From CAVYUC01 sp963783085 (GTDB lineage: Bacteria; Bacteroidota; Bacteroidia; Bacteroidales; Prolixibacteraceae): a stretch of 64,000 nt of DNA. The position numbers and the translations under genes were made by a program. The notes beneath the pieces are model-generated. The model was given only the letters and a program-made list of their open reading frames with translations, was not told the origin of the DNA and searched no databases. The stretch lies in NCBI GenBank assembly GCA_963783085.1, contig CAWAMJ010000008.1, positions 248,001-312,000 on the forward strand, in the 5' to 3' direction. Positions 17,764 to 28,164 of this stretch are shown piece after piece. The first letter of the stretch is position 1, and every line of letters begins with the position of its first letter.

Positions 17764-19757
17764 TATTGTTCGGGATAAATAATTACTACGTTATTTTTTG
17801 TGAACCGGTCCACTGCATCATTCATTATGTGTTCAAAAACCCGGTTGTAGGAAATGGTCTTTTTTCTGGAATGAACGAAAACAAGTAGCTCAGCAGATGA
17901 GTTCCGAATATTTTCATTGATATGCCGCCTGATTTCATGCTGGTTCAACTCAAAATATTTTGATATGCCGGAACGGGTAATATACTGGTTTATGGCTTCG
18001 AAAGTGAGCGTGGAACTGCAATCAACCACTGCCTTTAATTGCAGGTTCTTAATCAGGATGGCGAAGGTGTCAATCCATAAACCAAATCCTTTTTCATACT
18101 GGGCATTTTCAGGGCACAGCAGATGTATTTTCCGTACCTGTCTGAAACTGGAAGGTGTTTTCAGCACAATTACCATACGTTCTGTTTTTTCAAGCAGGTG
18201 ATTCAATACGTTTCCAAACAGAATATGAAAAGGCGTTTTGCTTTTGTTCCAGCCCATAACAATTGTTGTAGCCACCACCTCTTCGGCGGCCCTTACAATT
18301 CCATTGGTTACATTGTTATCGATACGCGAACTGGTTTCGAATAAAACATCGGAATGCAAGGAAGCGATGACCTGAGCGATTCTTTGCTGATTTTTATCAA
18401 TTTTTTCCCGCACCTCGCTCCGGTCTGTGAAAATTGTTAACGGGTATACGGGAACGCTATCATCTTCTTTTTTAATAAGGCTGGCAAACTCGAGCAGGTT
18501 CTCCATGTTGATTGGATTCGCAAGCGGCACCAGAATTTTTTGCTTTACCTTCTTCCGTTCGCTTATGGTTTCTTCTTCAAAGAGCAATTTTCTTCCCGCC
18601 TTTTGGGTAATATAAGAACTACTGATGCTGGTAACCAGGATTAAAATAACCGTATTGTTGAGCACTGTTTCGGGAATGATCCCCATGTTGAAACCAATCA
18701 GTATGATGGCTATTGCTGATGCAGCCCTGGAAACACTCAGGCCAAAAATAAGGTTGGTTTCTGTTTTTGAAGCTTTGATAAACAATCCTGACAACAATGC
18801 AGCAAAATATTTGCCGGCAAAAGCTGTAATTATCAGTGCAATCAGAAAAATTATCTGAACAGGTTGAACCAGATAAACTTTAAAATTAGCCAGCATTCCA
18901 ATTGAAATCAAAAAGAAAGGAATAAACAAATTGTTGCCTATAAATTCAATCCGTTTATACAGCGGAGAAGAATTAGCGATTAACCGGTTAAGCACCAATC
19001 CGCTAAAAAAGGCGCCGAGTATCGGTTCAATATCAAGCAGGTATGCCACCAGCGCCGATGAAAAGAGAACAACCAACACAAAAATATACTGAACGCCCAA
19101 ATCGCCCTCAAATTTGGTTAGAAAAGCCCTTGAAAGTCGCGGGATTCCCACAAAAACAACAAGAAACAGCGTTATAAAATGCAGACCCATAATAAGCAGG
19201 TTGTCGATTACAAAACCATCACCGGCAAAATTGGTAATGAACTCCATGCCCATCAGCGCAAGAATATCGGCAATAATGGTAGCGCCCACTGTAATGGTTA
19301 CAATGGGCTTATTTATAATCCCCAGTCTTCCGAGCAAAGGGTATGAAATTAGCGTGTGGGAAGAAATCATTGCTGCAATTAACCACGAGGCAAGTATTTC
19401 GTAATTGAGTAAATACCGGCAAACCAGGTAGCCGAGGATAAACGGAATGATGAAAGTGGCCAGGCCGGTAAAAATACTCTTTAGCTTGTTTTCAATAAAA
19501 TCGATTAAATCAATTTCCAGCCCTGCCAGGAACATCAGGTATAACAGCCCCATTGTACCTAAAAGGCTGAATTCCAAATCGGGCGATACCAGGTTAAATC
19601 CGTGCGGACCTATGATAGCACCACTTATCAGCAATCCGATAATGGACGGGATACGTACCCTTTCGAAAAAAACAGGGCCGATGAGTAAAATAATCAGGAC
19701 CAGTGTTATGATAATAACTGGTTCATCAAACGGCAAATGGATTATTGTGTTAAGCAT
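17763..19757 (-). CDS. CPA2 family cation:proton antiporter with C-terminal universal-stress-like domain
   Basis: A 664-residue protein. Residues 1 to about 390 form a Na+/H+ exchanger domain with about 12 membrane helices: IPSIIGLLISGAIIGPHGF near the start, LYLMFLAGLEIDL, and EPILGAFFSGLVLNR. Residues about 400-664 are soluble and start QKILVPLANPINMENLLEFA, resembling tandem universal stress protein domains as in NhaS3-like antiporters. The soluble tail may sense nucleotides. It is the first gene of a three-gene unit with ktrB and ktrA, overlapping ktrB by one base. Exchange of K+ or Na+ for protons is inferred. Confidence 0.88.
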   Translation of the reverse strand: MLNTIIHLPFDEPVIIITLVLIILLIGPVFFERVRIPSIIGLLISGAIIGPHGFNLVSPDLEFSLLGTMGLLYLMFLAGLEIDLIDFIENKLKSIFTGLATFIIPFILGYLVCRYLLNYEILASWLIAAMISSHTLISYPLLGRLGIINKPIVTITVGATIIADILALMGMEFITNFAGDGFVIDNLLIMGLHFITLFLVVFVGIPRLSRAFLTKFEGDLGVQYIFVLVVLFSSALVAYLLDIEPILGAFFSGLVLNRLIANSSPLYKRIEFIGNNLFIPFFLISIGMLANFKVYLVQPVQIIFLIALIITAFAGKYFAALLSGLFIKASKTETNLIFGLSVSRAASAIAIILIGFNMGIIPETVLNNTVILILVTSISSSYITQKAGRKLLFEEETISERKKVKQKILVPLANPINMENLLEFASLIKKEDDSVPVYPLTIFTDRSEVREKIDKNQQRIAQVIASLHSDVLFETSSRIDNNVTNGIVRAAEEVVATTIVMGWNKSKTPFHILFGNVLNHLLEKTERMVIVLKTPSSFRQVRKIHLLCPENAQYEKGFGLWIDTFAILIKNLQLKAVVDCSSTLTFEAINQYITRSGISKYFELNQHEIRRHINENIRNSSAELLVFVHSRKKTISYNRVFEHIMNDAVDRFTKNNVVIIYPEQ

Positions 19758-19794
19758 AAGCGTCAGCTTTTAATCTTCAGTTATGTTATTATCA

Positions 19795-21045
19795 TTACCT
19801 GTTATCCTGTGCAGCAGGAATTGTGTTATTTTTTTTAAAATTTGTCAGCATGTTTGGTTTTAAACTTAGCAATATTACTAAAAGAGAACAAATAATAATA
19901 CTGAAAAGAACAATGGAATATCCGAGGTCGAGTATGATTTCGCCGTGAGGAAGGCCCCTTTGAAGCGGCAGCGAAGCTAAAATAGCCGGCACTAATCCTT
20001 TGGGAGTCATTACAGCCATGATGGTTTTTTCAGGTTTGGTAATATGATTATCCGTTAAATAAACGACACCCGGAATACGGAACACAATAATCAGTAATAC
20101 AATTAAAAATCCGGTTGCATAAATTACCGAATGCCCGAACTGGATCGAAATTCCCACATAAACAAAAAAATAGGTTTGCATGATGAATACTATTTCTGCA
20201 AAAAAATCCCTTTCATTCGGGTTAAATCCCGAGCTTTTAAACGCGAATACCTTTCTGAATTTTTCTGATTTCCCCAGCACGTCGATATTACCTAAAAGTA
20301 TCCCGAACGCCAAAACGGCTATTCCCCCGTTCAGGCCAAGTAACTCAACAACACCATATAAAATAAAAACAAAAGCAAGTGTGGTAAACATCGAGCTTTT
20401 TATGCTCCTAATCCTCCCGATTAAAGCCGACCATAAAAAACCGCTCAGCAAGCCGAGGGTAATTGCAAAAACAAAGGCTTTCCACATTTTTGAAAAAATC
20501 ATTTGCGGCGAAACTACATCTTCGGCAATTCCATCGAGCAAGGCAAGGCCAACAACAAGGCACAGCACATCGCTTATTGCCGATTCGAGTATTAAAATAG
20601 ACGTACTCTTTTCGCCCATTCTTAGCTGCTTTACCATAGGAATTACGACGGCTGAGGAGGTGCCGCCAACAATCGCTCCGATAAATACCGAACTCATTGT
20701 ATCAACATCAAGCAGCCATCGCGAAATCCAGGATGTGAGTAAAATGGCGACCACAAAATTCACCAGCGTTAATAACGTGGCCGAGCCAATGGCTTTTTTT
20801 ATTTCTTTGAAATGCAAACCGGCGCCACTTTCAAACAAGATGACAATGAGCGTGATGGTGGTGAATATGTTACCAAGTTCACCAAAAAAATCGATTGTAA
20901 TTATACCGCTTACCGGCCCGATGATAATACCGATTAAAAGCAGCAGAAGCACATTGGGAATTTTGGTTTTGTTGAAAAGCTGATTAAAAACATGCGATAA
21001 AAAAATCAGCAGCCCTAAAACGATGATGGTAACGTATAGATTCAT
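19795..21045 (-). CDS. NhaP-like (CPA1) cation:proton antiporter
   Basis: A 416-residue membrane antiporter. I chose the ATG at 21045 (MNLYVTIIVLGLLIFLSHV), which starts directly in the first membrane helix; an upstream start at 21093 adds 16 polar residues. Family features: IPNVLLLLLIGIIIGP, LFESGAGLHF, GAIVGGTSSAVVIP, and the ESAISD motif that carries the putative cation-binding acidic residue. About 12 helices are present and no RCK or TrkA-C tail. It lies 37 bp upstream of the CPA2 antiporter gene, so two different antiporter types probably share a transcript with KtrAB. Confidence 0.88.
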   Translation of the reverse strand: MNLYVTIIVLGLLIFLSHVFNQLFNKTKIPNVLLLLLIGIIIGPVSGIITIDFFGELGNIFTTITLIVILFESGAGLHFKEIKKAIGSATLLTLVNFVVAILLTSWISRWLLDVDTMSSVFIGAIVGGTSSAVVIPMVKQLRMGEKSTSILILESAISDVLCLVVGLALLDGIAEDVVSPQMIFSKMWKAFVFAITLGLLSGFLWSALIGRIRSIKSSMFTTLAFVFILYGVVELLGLNGGIAVLAFGILLGNIDVLGKSEKFRKVFAFKSSGFNPNERDFFAEIVFIMQTYFFVYVGISIQFGHSVIYATGFLIVLLIIVFRIPGVVYLTDNHITKPEKTIMAVMTPKGLVPAILASLPLQRGLPHGEIILDLGYSIVLFSIIICSLLVILLSLKPNMLTNFKKNNTIPAAQDNR

Positions 21046-21343
21046 TCCTTTTGTTTTTGCAACATATTTTAACGTAAAATACTGATTTTTCAACGATATC
21101 AGTTATAGTAAAAAGTAAAATCAGAAGAAGAAAAAATGTTTCTTCATAAAATTTTTATATCCTCTCCGTAAAGTCGTTACAAAACTTTCACAAAGTACTG
21201 TGCAATTTTGCATGGGTAATAAAATATTGAAATTTTTTCACACTGTACATTGAATCCACCTCATTCCCCTATAAATTGGGTTTTAATCTTTACAGAATTG
21301 CATGTAATGATTGCTCATTGCGTAATATTTAATATTCAACATC

Positions 21344-22772
21344 ATGCATTTTAAAAAAATTACGCTTATTGTTTCTAATATTTTGCTTTTCGGGAGACTG
21401 TTGTTTTTATTGTGTTTTCCGTACGCAATATATTCTAACGAGCAATCTGTTCCATTTTTAATACCGGCACTTATTGTATTGGCGATAGGTTTTTTTATTT
21501 ACGCGGTTTCAAACAAAAAATTTAGTTCCTTAGCCAGTGGCAAGGAAGCTTTGCTATTAATACTCATTTCATGGGTAATGATGATTGTGATTGGAACGCT
21601 GCCTTACTTTTTCAGCCGAACCATTCCATCGGGCATCGATGTTATTTTCGAAACCATTTCCGGAATAACAACAACCGGAACGTCTGTACTGCCAAATGTT
21701 GAACAACTGCCAAAATCAATACTTTTCTGGCGAAGTCTTTCGCAATGGCTGGGTGGCATAGCAACAATTGCAATGGTAATTGCCCTTATGCCTTCGTTGA
21801 ATTTTGGCGGAAACAGGCTGTTTTCTCAATGGAATCGTTGTCTGAAGAAAAAAACATCCCTAATTTAAGGTCTGTTCTCATCCGTGTTTTTATGATTTAC
21901 CTGACATTGACAGTCGTACAGGTTCTTTTTCTTTATGCAGGAGGAATGAACCTTTTTAAGTGTCTTTGCTATAGTTTTGGAACGGCATCAACCGGATGTT
22001 TTGCGCCCGAAAATAACGGCATTGCAAACAATTCATCTTACGTCCAATACATTTTTACATTTTTCATGTTTTTATCAGGAATTAGTTTCCTGTTATATTA
22101 TCATGGTGGTGAGAGAGAAAATTTAAGGCTGTTAGAAAAAACGATGAACTAAGATTTTATATTGGACTTATTTTATTTGTCACGGTATCGGTTGCTGCGA
22201 TTTTACATTTTAATATGGGCAAAGGTATCGGGGCAGCATTCAGAGAGGCTGGTTTCCAGGCGGCTTCCTTTGTTTCTACGTCAGGATATTCAAACAGCGG
22301 AATATTTGTCTTGGCCTGATTTTACTTCTGCCTGTATTGTATCTTATACTTGTAGTTGGTGGTTGCACTGGTTCTGCCAGCGGAGGTATTAAAATGTCCC
22401 GCTTCCTGATACTTTTCAGAAATTTTAGGCAACAATTCAAAAGTCCAAGCAATTCTGAATCGAACGATTCAAAAATAAAATTCAACGGAAAATATATTAA
22501 TGAAAATACGAATCTTTCAATTCTGACTTTTATTTCTGTGTTCGGGATTGTATTTGTAATTGGTACCGTTATCCTTGCTCTTTTTATGCCTGACTTTAAG
22601 GAATCTGTCTTTTTAGCTATTTCAGCAATATCAAATTTTGGATATCATCAGGAATTAGCTGATTTTCCATAATGCAGGTAAGGTTGTATTGAGTCTGCTG
22701 ATGCTTATTGGCAGGTTAGAAATTTTTCCGGTTCTGCTCTTATTTTTTCCGGCATTTTACAAAAAAAGTTAA
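21344..22772 (+). pseudogene. TrkH family potassium transporter, interrupted by at least five frameshifts
   Basis: Reading across three frames rebuilds a TrkH-like protein of about 475 residues, similar throughout to the intact TrkH encoded at 26713-28164. Phase changes fall near 21829 (-1), 22138 (-1, in an A run), 22292 (+1, in an A run), 22318 (+1 or -2) and 22660 (+1). Pore-loop segments survive: SGITTTGTSVLPN, FGTASTGCFAPEN and the end GRLEIFPVLLLFFPAF. The second filter reads T-G-C-F where homologues have T-G-G-F. Total length is one base over a multiple of three, as the five shifts predict. No in-phase stop codons are seen between breaks, so sequence error is as likely as true inactivation. 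Confidence 0.8.
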
Positions 22773-22792
22773 ATCGATTATTATACATCAAA

Positions 22793-24381
22793 ATGAAGGT
22801 TGGTAATACTACTTATAAAACAGTTTTAAAACAAATCGGGAGTCTGCTAATGCTATTAGGTTTGCTCCAGGTCGTCCCCCTTGCTATCTCATTGATTTAT
22901 AGCGAGTGGTATTCTGCCGAAGGCTTTTTCTTAACGGGGCTGATAATCGCAGGTCTTGGTTTTGGGCTTCATGAAGCTGTTTCAGAATGCAGAAGAACCG
23001 CTGTTCAACCATTCGCTGGTTATTGCGGCTTCCGGCTGGCTGGGCATTACCATTATGGGAGGATTGCCGTTTTTCATCATTTCATACATTACACCGGATG
23101 AAATGTAATGAACCAGTTTATTCCCCACGACGCAGCCTACAATTTTTCAAGTTTAATGTATTTCAGAAACCCTTTGCATTGTTTTTTTGAAAGCATGAGC
23201 GCTTATACCACAACCGGACTTTCCATGGCCGTTCATGAACCGTCGGTGGGCAAAGGCGTACTTTTTTATCGTTCTTTTGCACAATGGGTTGGTGGTGCCG
23301 GATTTATTGTAATGGTACTTGCCGTTTTCAAACAAACTTCGGGGAAAAGTGCAATGCTGTTGTATGGTTCTGAGTCGAGCGGTGAAAAGCTTAGGCCCAG
23401 GGTAATAGACACGGCACGTGCAATATGGAAAGTGTATTTAATATTAACCGTGTTTTCTGCCATTTATTTAATAATTGGAACGCTACTTTATTTTGCCCGA
23501 TTATCCGTTGTCGGAAAATATTTTCGATTCCATTAATCATGCAATGGCCGGCCAGTCTACCGGTGGTTTCAGTACACTGGATGACAGTATTGCAACCTAT
23601 CATTCAGTCATACATGGACATGCTTTACCTTTTGCCAATGATTCTTGGTTCATTTTCCATTCCGTTCTTTTATAAAATTATTTATGAAAGAAAATTCAGC
23701 GAAATCTGGAAGGATATTCAAACCCGTGCTTTAATTATAGCCTTTATTGTTGGAAGCGTAATCCAGTCTTTTTTACTCGTTAGAGCGAATGTAGTTCCAA
23801 ATCCGATTCGCGAAGGTGTTTTCCAGTTCATCAGCGCCATGTCAACCACCGGCTGGCAAACTTCGAATATTGGAGGTTGGGATTGGAGTCTCGCTTGTAT
23901 TTATAGTTGCAACTGCCATGTTTGTTGGCGGCGCTTCGGGAGCCACCGTTGGAGGAATAAAAATGATACGGGCTTTGCTAATTGCAAAAGGTCTACGATG
24001 GCAAATTAACAAAGGGTTTTTACTCTGAACACACCGTGAAAAGCATAAGGTTTAACGGGAAATTATTGCGTTCTGAAGAAATGTATGAAGAATTCACAAA
24101 GGCAGCAACATTAGCCATCATGTTCTTCATGCTTGTCATGATTTCTTCTATGGTTGGTACTTTTTTTATGGGCAGTAATTTTAATTTTGCCGATTCTTTA
24201 TTTGAAGCAGCCTCAGCACAGGGAACAGTGGGTTTGTCGGCAGGAATAACCGATCCTTCCATGTCCCCGGTGCTGGAAAGTATTTACATTTTCCAGATGT
24301 GGGCCGGACGACTGGAAATTATTACCTGTTTTGGCATTGATTCGGGCCATATTCTGGGGAACAACTCCAAAAATTTTATAA
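22793..24381 (+). pseudogene. Second TrkH family potassium transporter, interrupted by seven frameshifts
   Basis: A rebuilt protein of about 529 residues starts MKVGNTTYKTVLKQIGSLL and ends AIFWGTTPKIL. Phase changes fall near 22966 (+1, G run), 23103 (-1), 23478, 23615, 23886, 24000 and 24326 (all +1). Filter segments are clear: MSAYTTTGLSMAV, GQSTGGFSTLDD, AMSTTGWQTSNI and SAQGTVGLSAGI. This form differs from the copies on either side, with an extra N-terminal pair of helices. The gap from the preceding trkH is 20 bp and a kdpD-like gene follows, so these were one operon. The length remainder (2 modulo 3) fits the seven shifts. Confidence 0.8.
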
Positions 24382-24467
24382 ATTTTAATATCAAGTAAAG
24401 GAGAATTGTTTTATGGTTAAATTTGTATTTTAACCAAATAGGCTGGCAATTTGTAACAGAATATAAA

Positions 24468-26013
24468 ATGGCTAAAAACGAAAAACATAAAACCGGCATC
24501 ATTCCCGGCTCTTACTTCGAGGGTCAACCATTATATACTTTCCATTATTATTGTAAGTGTTACGGCATTCCTTTGCATCCCGCTTTCCAATACCAGGAGT
24601 TACCATGTTGTTTCTTATATCCTGCTCTTTGTTGTTTCTGTTCTGGCAACTTTTATGGGAATTGGGCCTGTGCTGCTTGTGGCAACCTTTAGTGCGCTGG
24701 TATGGAACTTTTTTTTTATTCCGCCCCATTACACCTTTCATATTGATAAAACAGAAGATATACTAATGTTTGGTATGTTTTTTATTATTGCGCTGGTAAA
24801 TGGTGTACTTACTACCAGGGTGCGAAAACAGGAACAATTGGCCAGGGAAAGGGAGGAACGTACCAATGCATTGTTCCAGTTAACCAAGGAACTTTCGAAA
24901 GCCGGGGATATTGACGAAGTGCTGGCGGTTGCCATTGAAAATATCAGGATTTATTTTTCCATCGAATCCTTTTTTATTTTGCAGGATGGCGACAACATAC
25001 TCCACCCAACCGGAAGGTTACAAAAGGAAAAACGACTCTCTCAGAAGGAATATGAGGTAGCAGATATTGCATTTAGAAATTCTCAAAAAGCAGGCAAATT
25101 TACCGACATTTCCCCTGAGGTTGACTATACATTTTATCCGTTACCGGGAACAAGGTTAAACCCGGGAGTGGTTGCAGTAAAATCCGATAAAGCTTTTTCA
25201 GGCGATAAAAAAGTGCTTTGGGAAACTTTTCTCACACAAATTTCCAATGCACTTGAACGCGAATTTTTAGGCGAACTGGCGCAAAAGGTGCGATTCCTGG
25301 ACGAATCAGACAAATTGTATAAAACATTGTTTAATTCCATTTCGCACGAGTTGAGAATACCGGTAGCAACAATACTTGGCTCTGCTGATACGCTAATGAC
25401 GGCGTCACATCCCGAAAACATTCAATCGGCTTTATACAAAGAAATTTTCACGGCATCGTTACGTTTGAACCGCCTGATAGAAAACCTGCTGAATATGTCG
25501 CGGCTGGAAAGCGGCAGAATTTCAGCTACGACTGGACTGGGTATGATATGAACGACCTTGTCAATAAAGTTACTGAAGATTTAAAAGAAGAATTGAAATC
25601 GTTTAACCTGTCGGTATCAATAACTGACGATATGCCCCTGGTTAAAATCGATTTCGGACTGATGGAGCAGGTGCTATATAACCTGTTGTTCAATTCTTGT
25701 GAGTATGCTCCCGTTCGCACCAACATCAGATTAAATATATGTTATGAAGACAATGAAATGGTCATCCGGATTATGGACAGAGGGCCGGGATTTCCGGCGG
25801 AAGCGCTAAAAAATGTGTTTAAAAAGTTCTTCCGGGTCAATGGAAGTAAAACGGGAGGGTTAGGATTAGGATTATCCATTGTAAAAGGTTTCATTGAAGC
25901 ACATAAAGCTTCGATAACAGTTGAAAACAGGCAAGCATGGAGGAGCAGTATTCACGATTAAAATACCCACGGTTACCGCTAAACTAGGCGATATACAATT
26001 TAAAAAACAATGA
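24468..26013 (+). pseudogene. KdpD-like sensor histidine kinase (short form), interrupted by three frameshifts
   Basis: The rebuilt protein is about 514 residues, starting MAKNEKHKTGIIPGS. Phase changes lie near 24515 (+1), 25525 (-1) and 25933 (+1). Domains: a DUF4118 four-helix membrane sensor (SIIIVSVTAFLCIPLSN, GIGPVLLVATFSALVWNFFF), a GAF-like domain, HisKA with the phospho-acceptor in SISHELRIPVATI, and HATPase with YNLLFNSCEYAP, DRGPGFP and GGLGLGLSIV. The KdpD and USP-like N-terminal domains of full-length KdpD are absent. Its end overlaps the next gene as ATGA. The coding potential is intact in each segment. Confidence 0.82.
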
Positions 26014-26693
26014 ATGAAAACGAAACTATTTTAATTATTGATGATGAAGCACAAATTCGTCGGTTGCTAGAGATAACGCTTTCTGTAAACGGATACAAAA
26101 CGATTCAGGCTACCAATGGAAAAGATGGATTAATAAGTGCAGCAACACATCATCCTTCATTGATAATCCTCGACCTAGGGTTACCGGATACTGACGGACA
26201 GGAATTATTGAAACAGTTGAGGGAATGGTTTTGTAAACCTGTGATTGTATTATCGGTGCGAAGTTCGGAAGAAGATATTATCATGGCCCTGGATAACGGT
26301 GCAAATGATTATCTCACCAAACCGTTCAGGAGCGGGGAATTGCTTGCCCGAATACGTGTAGCAATACGATTAGGGGAAAACAAGGAAGATAAAACCATTT
26401 TGGAATTTGGATCATTAAGCATTGATTTATCAAACCATGTTGCACGAAAAGACAATGAAATATTGAAATTAACATCTACTGAGTTTTCATTGTTAAGCCT
26501 GCTGGCCAAAAACCAGGGCCGCGTGCTTACCCACCAGTACATCCTTAAAGAAGTATGGGGATATGGTTATGTTGAACAAACCCAGTACCTGCGGGTGTTT
26601 ATTGCTCAACTCAGGAAAAAGATTGAGGACAACCCTTCGAAACCAGCCTTGTTAATTACGGAATCGGGTATTGGGTACCGGTTTGGAGAGTAA
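26010..26693 (+). CDS. KdpE-like OmpR-family response regulator
   Basis: A 227-residue two-component regulator. The receiver domain has Asp11-Asp12, the phospho-acceptor Asp55 in ILDLGLPDTDG, a conserved Thr/Ser region (VLSVRS) and the lysine in LTKPF. The C-terminal winged-helix domain begins near FGSLSIDLSNHVARK and includes LTSTEFSLLSLLAKN and GYVEQTQYLRVFIAQLRKKIE, typical of KdpE. It overlaps the kinase gene by 4 bp (ATGA). No kdpFABC genes are in the window, so the likely targets are the adjacent trkH genes; this is inference. Confidence 0.92.
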   Translation: MNENETILIIDDEAQIRRLLEITLSVNGYKTIQATNGKDGLISAATHHPSLIILDLGLPDTDGQELLKQLREWFCKPVIVLSVRSSEEDIIMALDNGANDYLTKPFRSGELLARIRVAIRLGENKEDKTILEFGSLSIDLSNHVARKDNEILKLTSTEFSLLSLLAKNQGRVLTHQYILKEVWGYGYVEQTQYLRVFIAQLRKKIEDNPSKPALLITESGIGYRFGE

Positions 26694-26712
26694 ACCAATT
26701 ACCGGAAAGCTA

Positions 26713-28164
26713 TTATTTACTCCAAAAATGGGGGGTGAAAATCATAATAACAGTGTAAATTTCCAACCTGCCAATTAACATGAAAAAGGTCAGGATTATT
26801 TTGCCAACTTCCGGTATATGGGCAAAATTACTGGCTGGCCCAACTGTTCCGAGGCCGGGGCCGATGCCTGCCATACATGTTGCAACAGAACTCGAAGCAG
26901 TTTTAATGTCCGTTCCAATCAGTACCATTAACACCGTACCAATAAAGAAAACCAAAAAGTAAATGGAAATAAAGTTTATTATCGAGTTATTCGTATCCTC
27001 ATGAATTGATTTCCCGTTTAACCGAACCGGAATTACAGCATGTTTAGACATCATTTGCCTAAAAGTTCGTTTTATGTTCCTGAAAAGCACAACATGCCTT
27101 GCTATTTTAATACCTCCCGCGGTTGACCCTGTACTTCCGCCCAGAAACATGGCAAAGAAAATAATCATCCATGCAAAAACGGGCCAATTCAAATAATCGG
27201 CAGTTGCAAAACCGGTGCAGGTTACAATGGAAATAATTTGAAAAAATGCTTCGCGGAACGATTCTTCGAAAGGTTTATCCATGTAATAATAAATTGAAAT
27301 CGTCAGAATCAATCCGATAACGCCAATCACGCCGTAATAAAATTTTATTTCGTCGTTTTGTTTTACATCCCTGAATTTTCTTTTTAACAGGTAATAATGA
27401 ATAATGAAATTTGTTCCGGCTAAAAGCATAAATATCATGATTACGTACTGGATGTAAGGCGAATAATCGGCAATACTGGTGTTTTTGGGAGAGAAACCTC
27501 CGGTGGCAATTGTTCCAAAGGCATGGCAAACACTATCGAATAAGTCCATGCCCCCAAAAAGTAACAACACGACTTCAGAGAATGTTAAAAGCAAATAAAT
27601 TATAAGCAGGCGATATCCCACCGATTTTATTTTAGGTTTTATTTTCTCCTGTAACGAAGATTCGAGCGTAAATAAATTATATCCTCCAACCTGAAGGGCA
27701 GGCATCACAATGATAAATATTACTACTATACCAATTCCGCCAATCCAGTGAGTTAAGCTACGCCAAAACAAAATGGATTTTGGCAGGCTCTCAATATCAG
27801 TAAGGATGGACGATCCGGTTGTTGTAAACCCCGACATCGATTCGAACAAAGCATTAATGAAATTGGGAATAGCATTGGAAAACAGGAAGGGCAAGCTTCC
27901 GACCAGCGCTATCATTATCCAGGAAATAGTCACCGCCAGATAAGCATCTCTTTTTCCCATTTCAATATCTTCTTGCTGTCTTCTTGTTAATAATGAAAAC
28001 AGAACGGCCACAAAAAGGGCAATAAGCGACGTCCATATAAAAGGCATAAACGACTCGGAATAGATGACTGCAACGCCGCTGCAGCTAATCAAAGCAATTG
28101 AAATGATATAAAGATTTCTGCTAATTATCCTGAAAACTATCCCGAAGTTAAAGATGTTAACCAT
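26713..28164 (-). CDS. trkH: TrkH family potassium uptake protein
   Basis: An intact 483-residue K+ transporter subunit with four pore loops: MSGFTTTGSSILTD, FGTIATGGFSPKN, VTCTGFATADYLN and GIGPGLGTVGP. The end GRLEIYTVIMIFTPHFW is typical of the TrkH/TrkG branch. It is transcribed toward the KdpE-like gene (20 bp between their ends). Its full-length reading frame gives a template for the two broken copies upstream. A TrkA or KtrA partner is not adjacent; the KtrA at 15.3 kb is the nearest. Confidence 0.93.
   Translation of the reverse strand: MVNIFNFGIVFRIISRNLYIISIALISCSGVAVIYSESFMPFIWTSLIALFVAVLFSLLTRRQQEDIEMGKRDAYLAVTISWIMIALVGSLPFLFSNAIPNFINALFESMSGFTTTGSSILTDIESLPKSILFWRSLTHWIGGIGIVVIFIIVMPALQVGGYNLFTLESSLQEKIKPKIKSVGYRLLIIYLLLTFSEVVLLLFGGMDLFDSVCHAFGTIATGGFSPKNTSIADYSPYIQYVIMIFMLLAGTNFIIHYYLLKRKFRDVKQNDEIKFYYGVIGVIGLILTISIYYYMDKPFEESFREAFFQIISIVTCTGFATADYLNWPVFAWMIIFFAMFLGGSTGSTAGGIKIARHVVLFRNIKRTFRQMMSKHAVIPVRLNGKSIHEDTNNSIINFISIYFLVFFIGTVLMVLIGTDIKTASSSVATCMAGIGPGLGTVGPASNFAHIPEVGKIILTFFMLIGRLEIYTVIMIFTPHFWSK

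Noticed and set aside
20180..20983. A 267-codon plus-strand frame opposite the NhaP-like antiporter
   Set aside because: It is the reverse reading of a membrane protein, Ser/Ile/Lys-rich and low-complexity. The minus-strand gene has clear antiporter motifs.
21344..24381. Programmed ribosomal frameshifting in the trkH copies
   Set aside because: There are at least 12 shifts of both signs, at sites without a common slippery sequence or downstream structure; programmed events would be one per gene.
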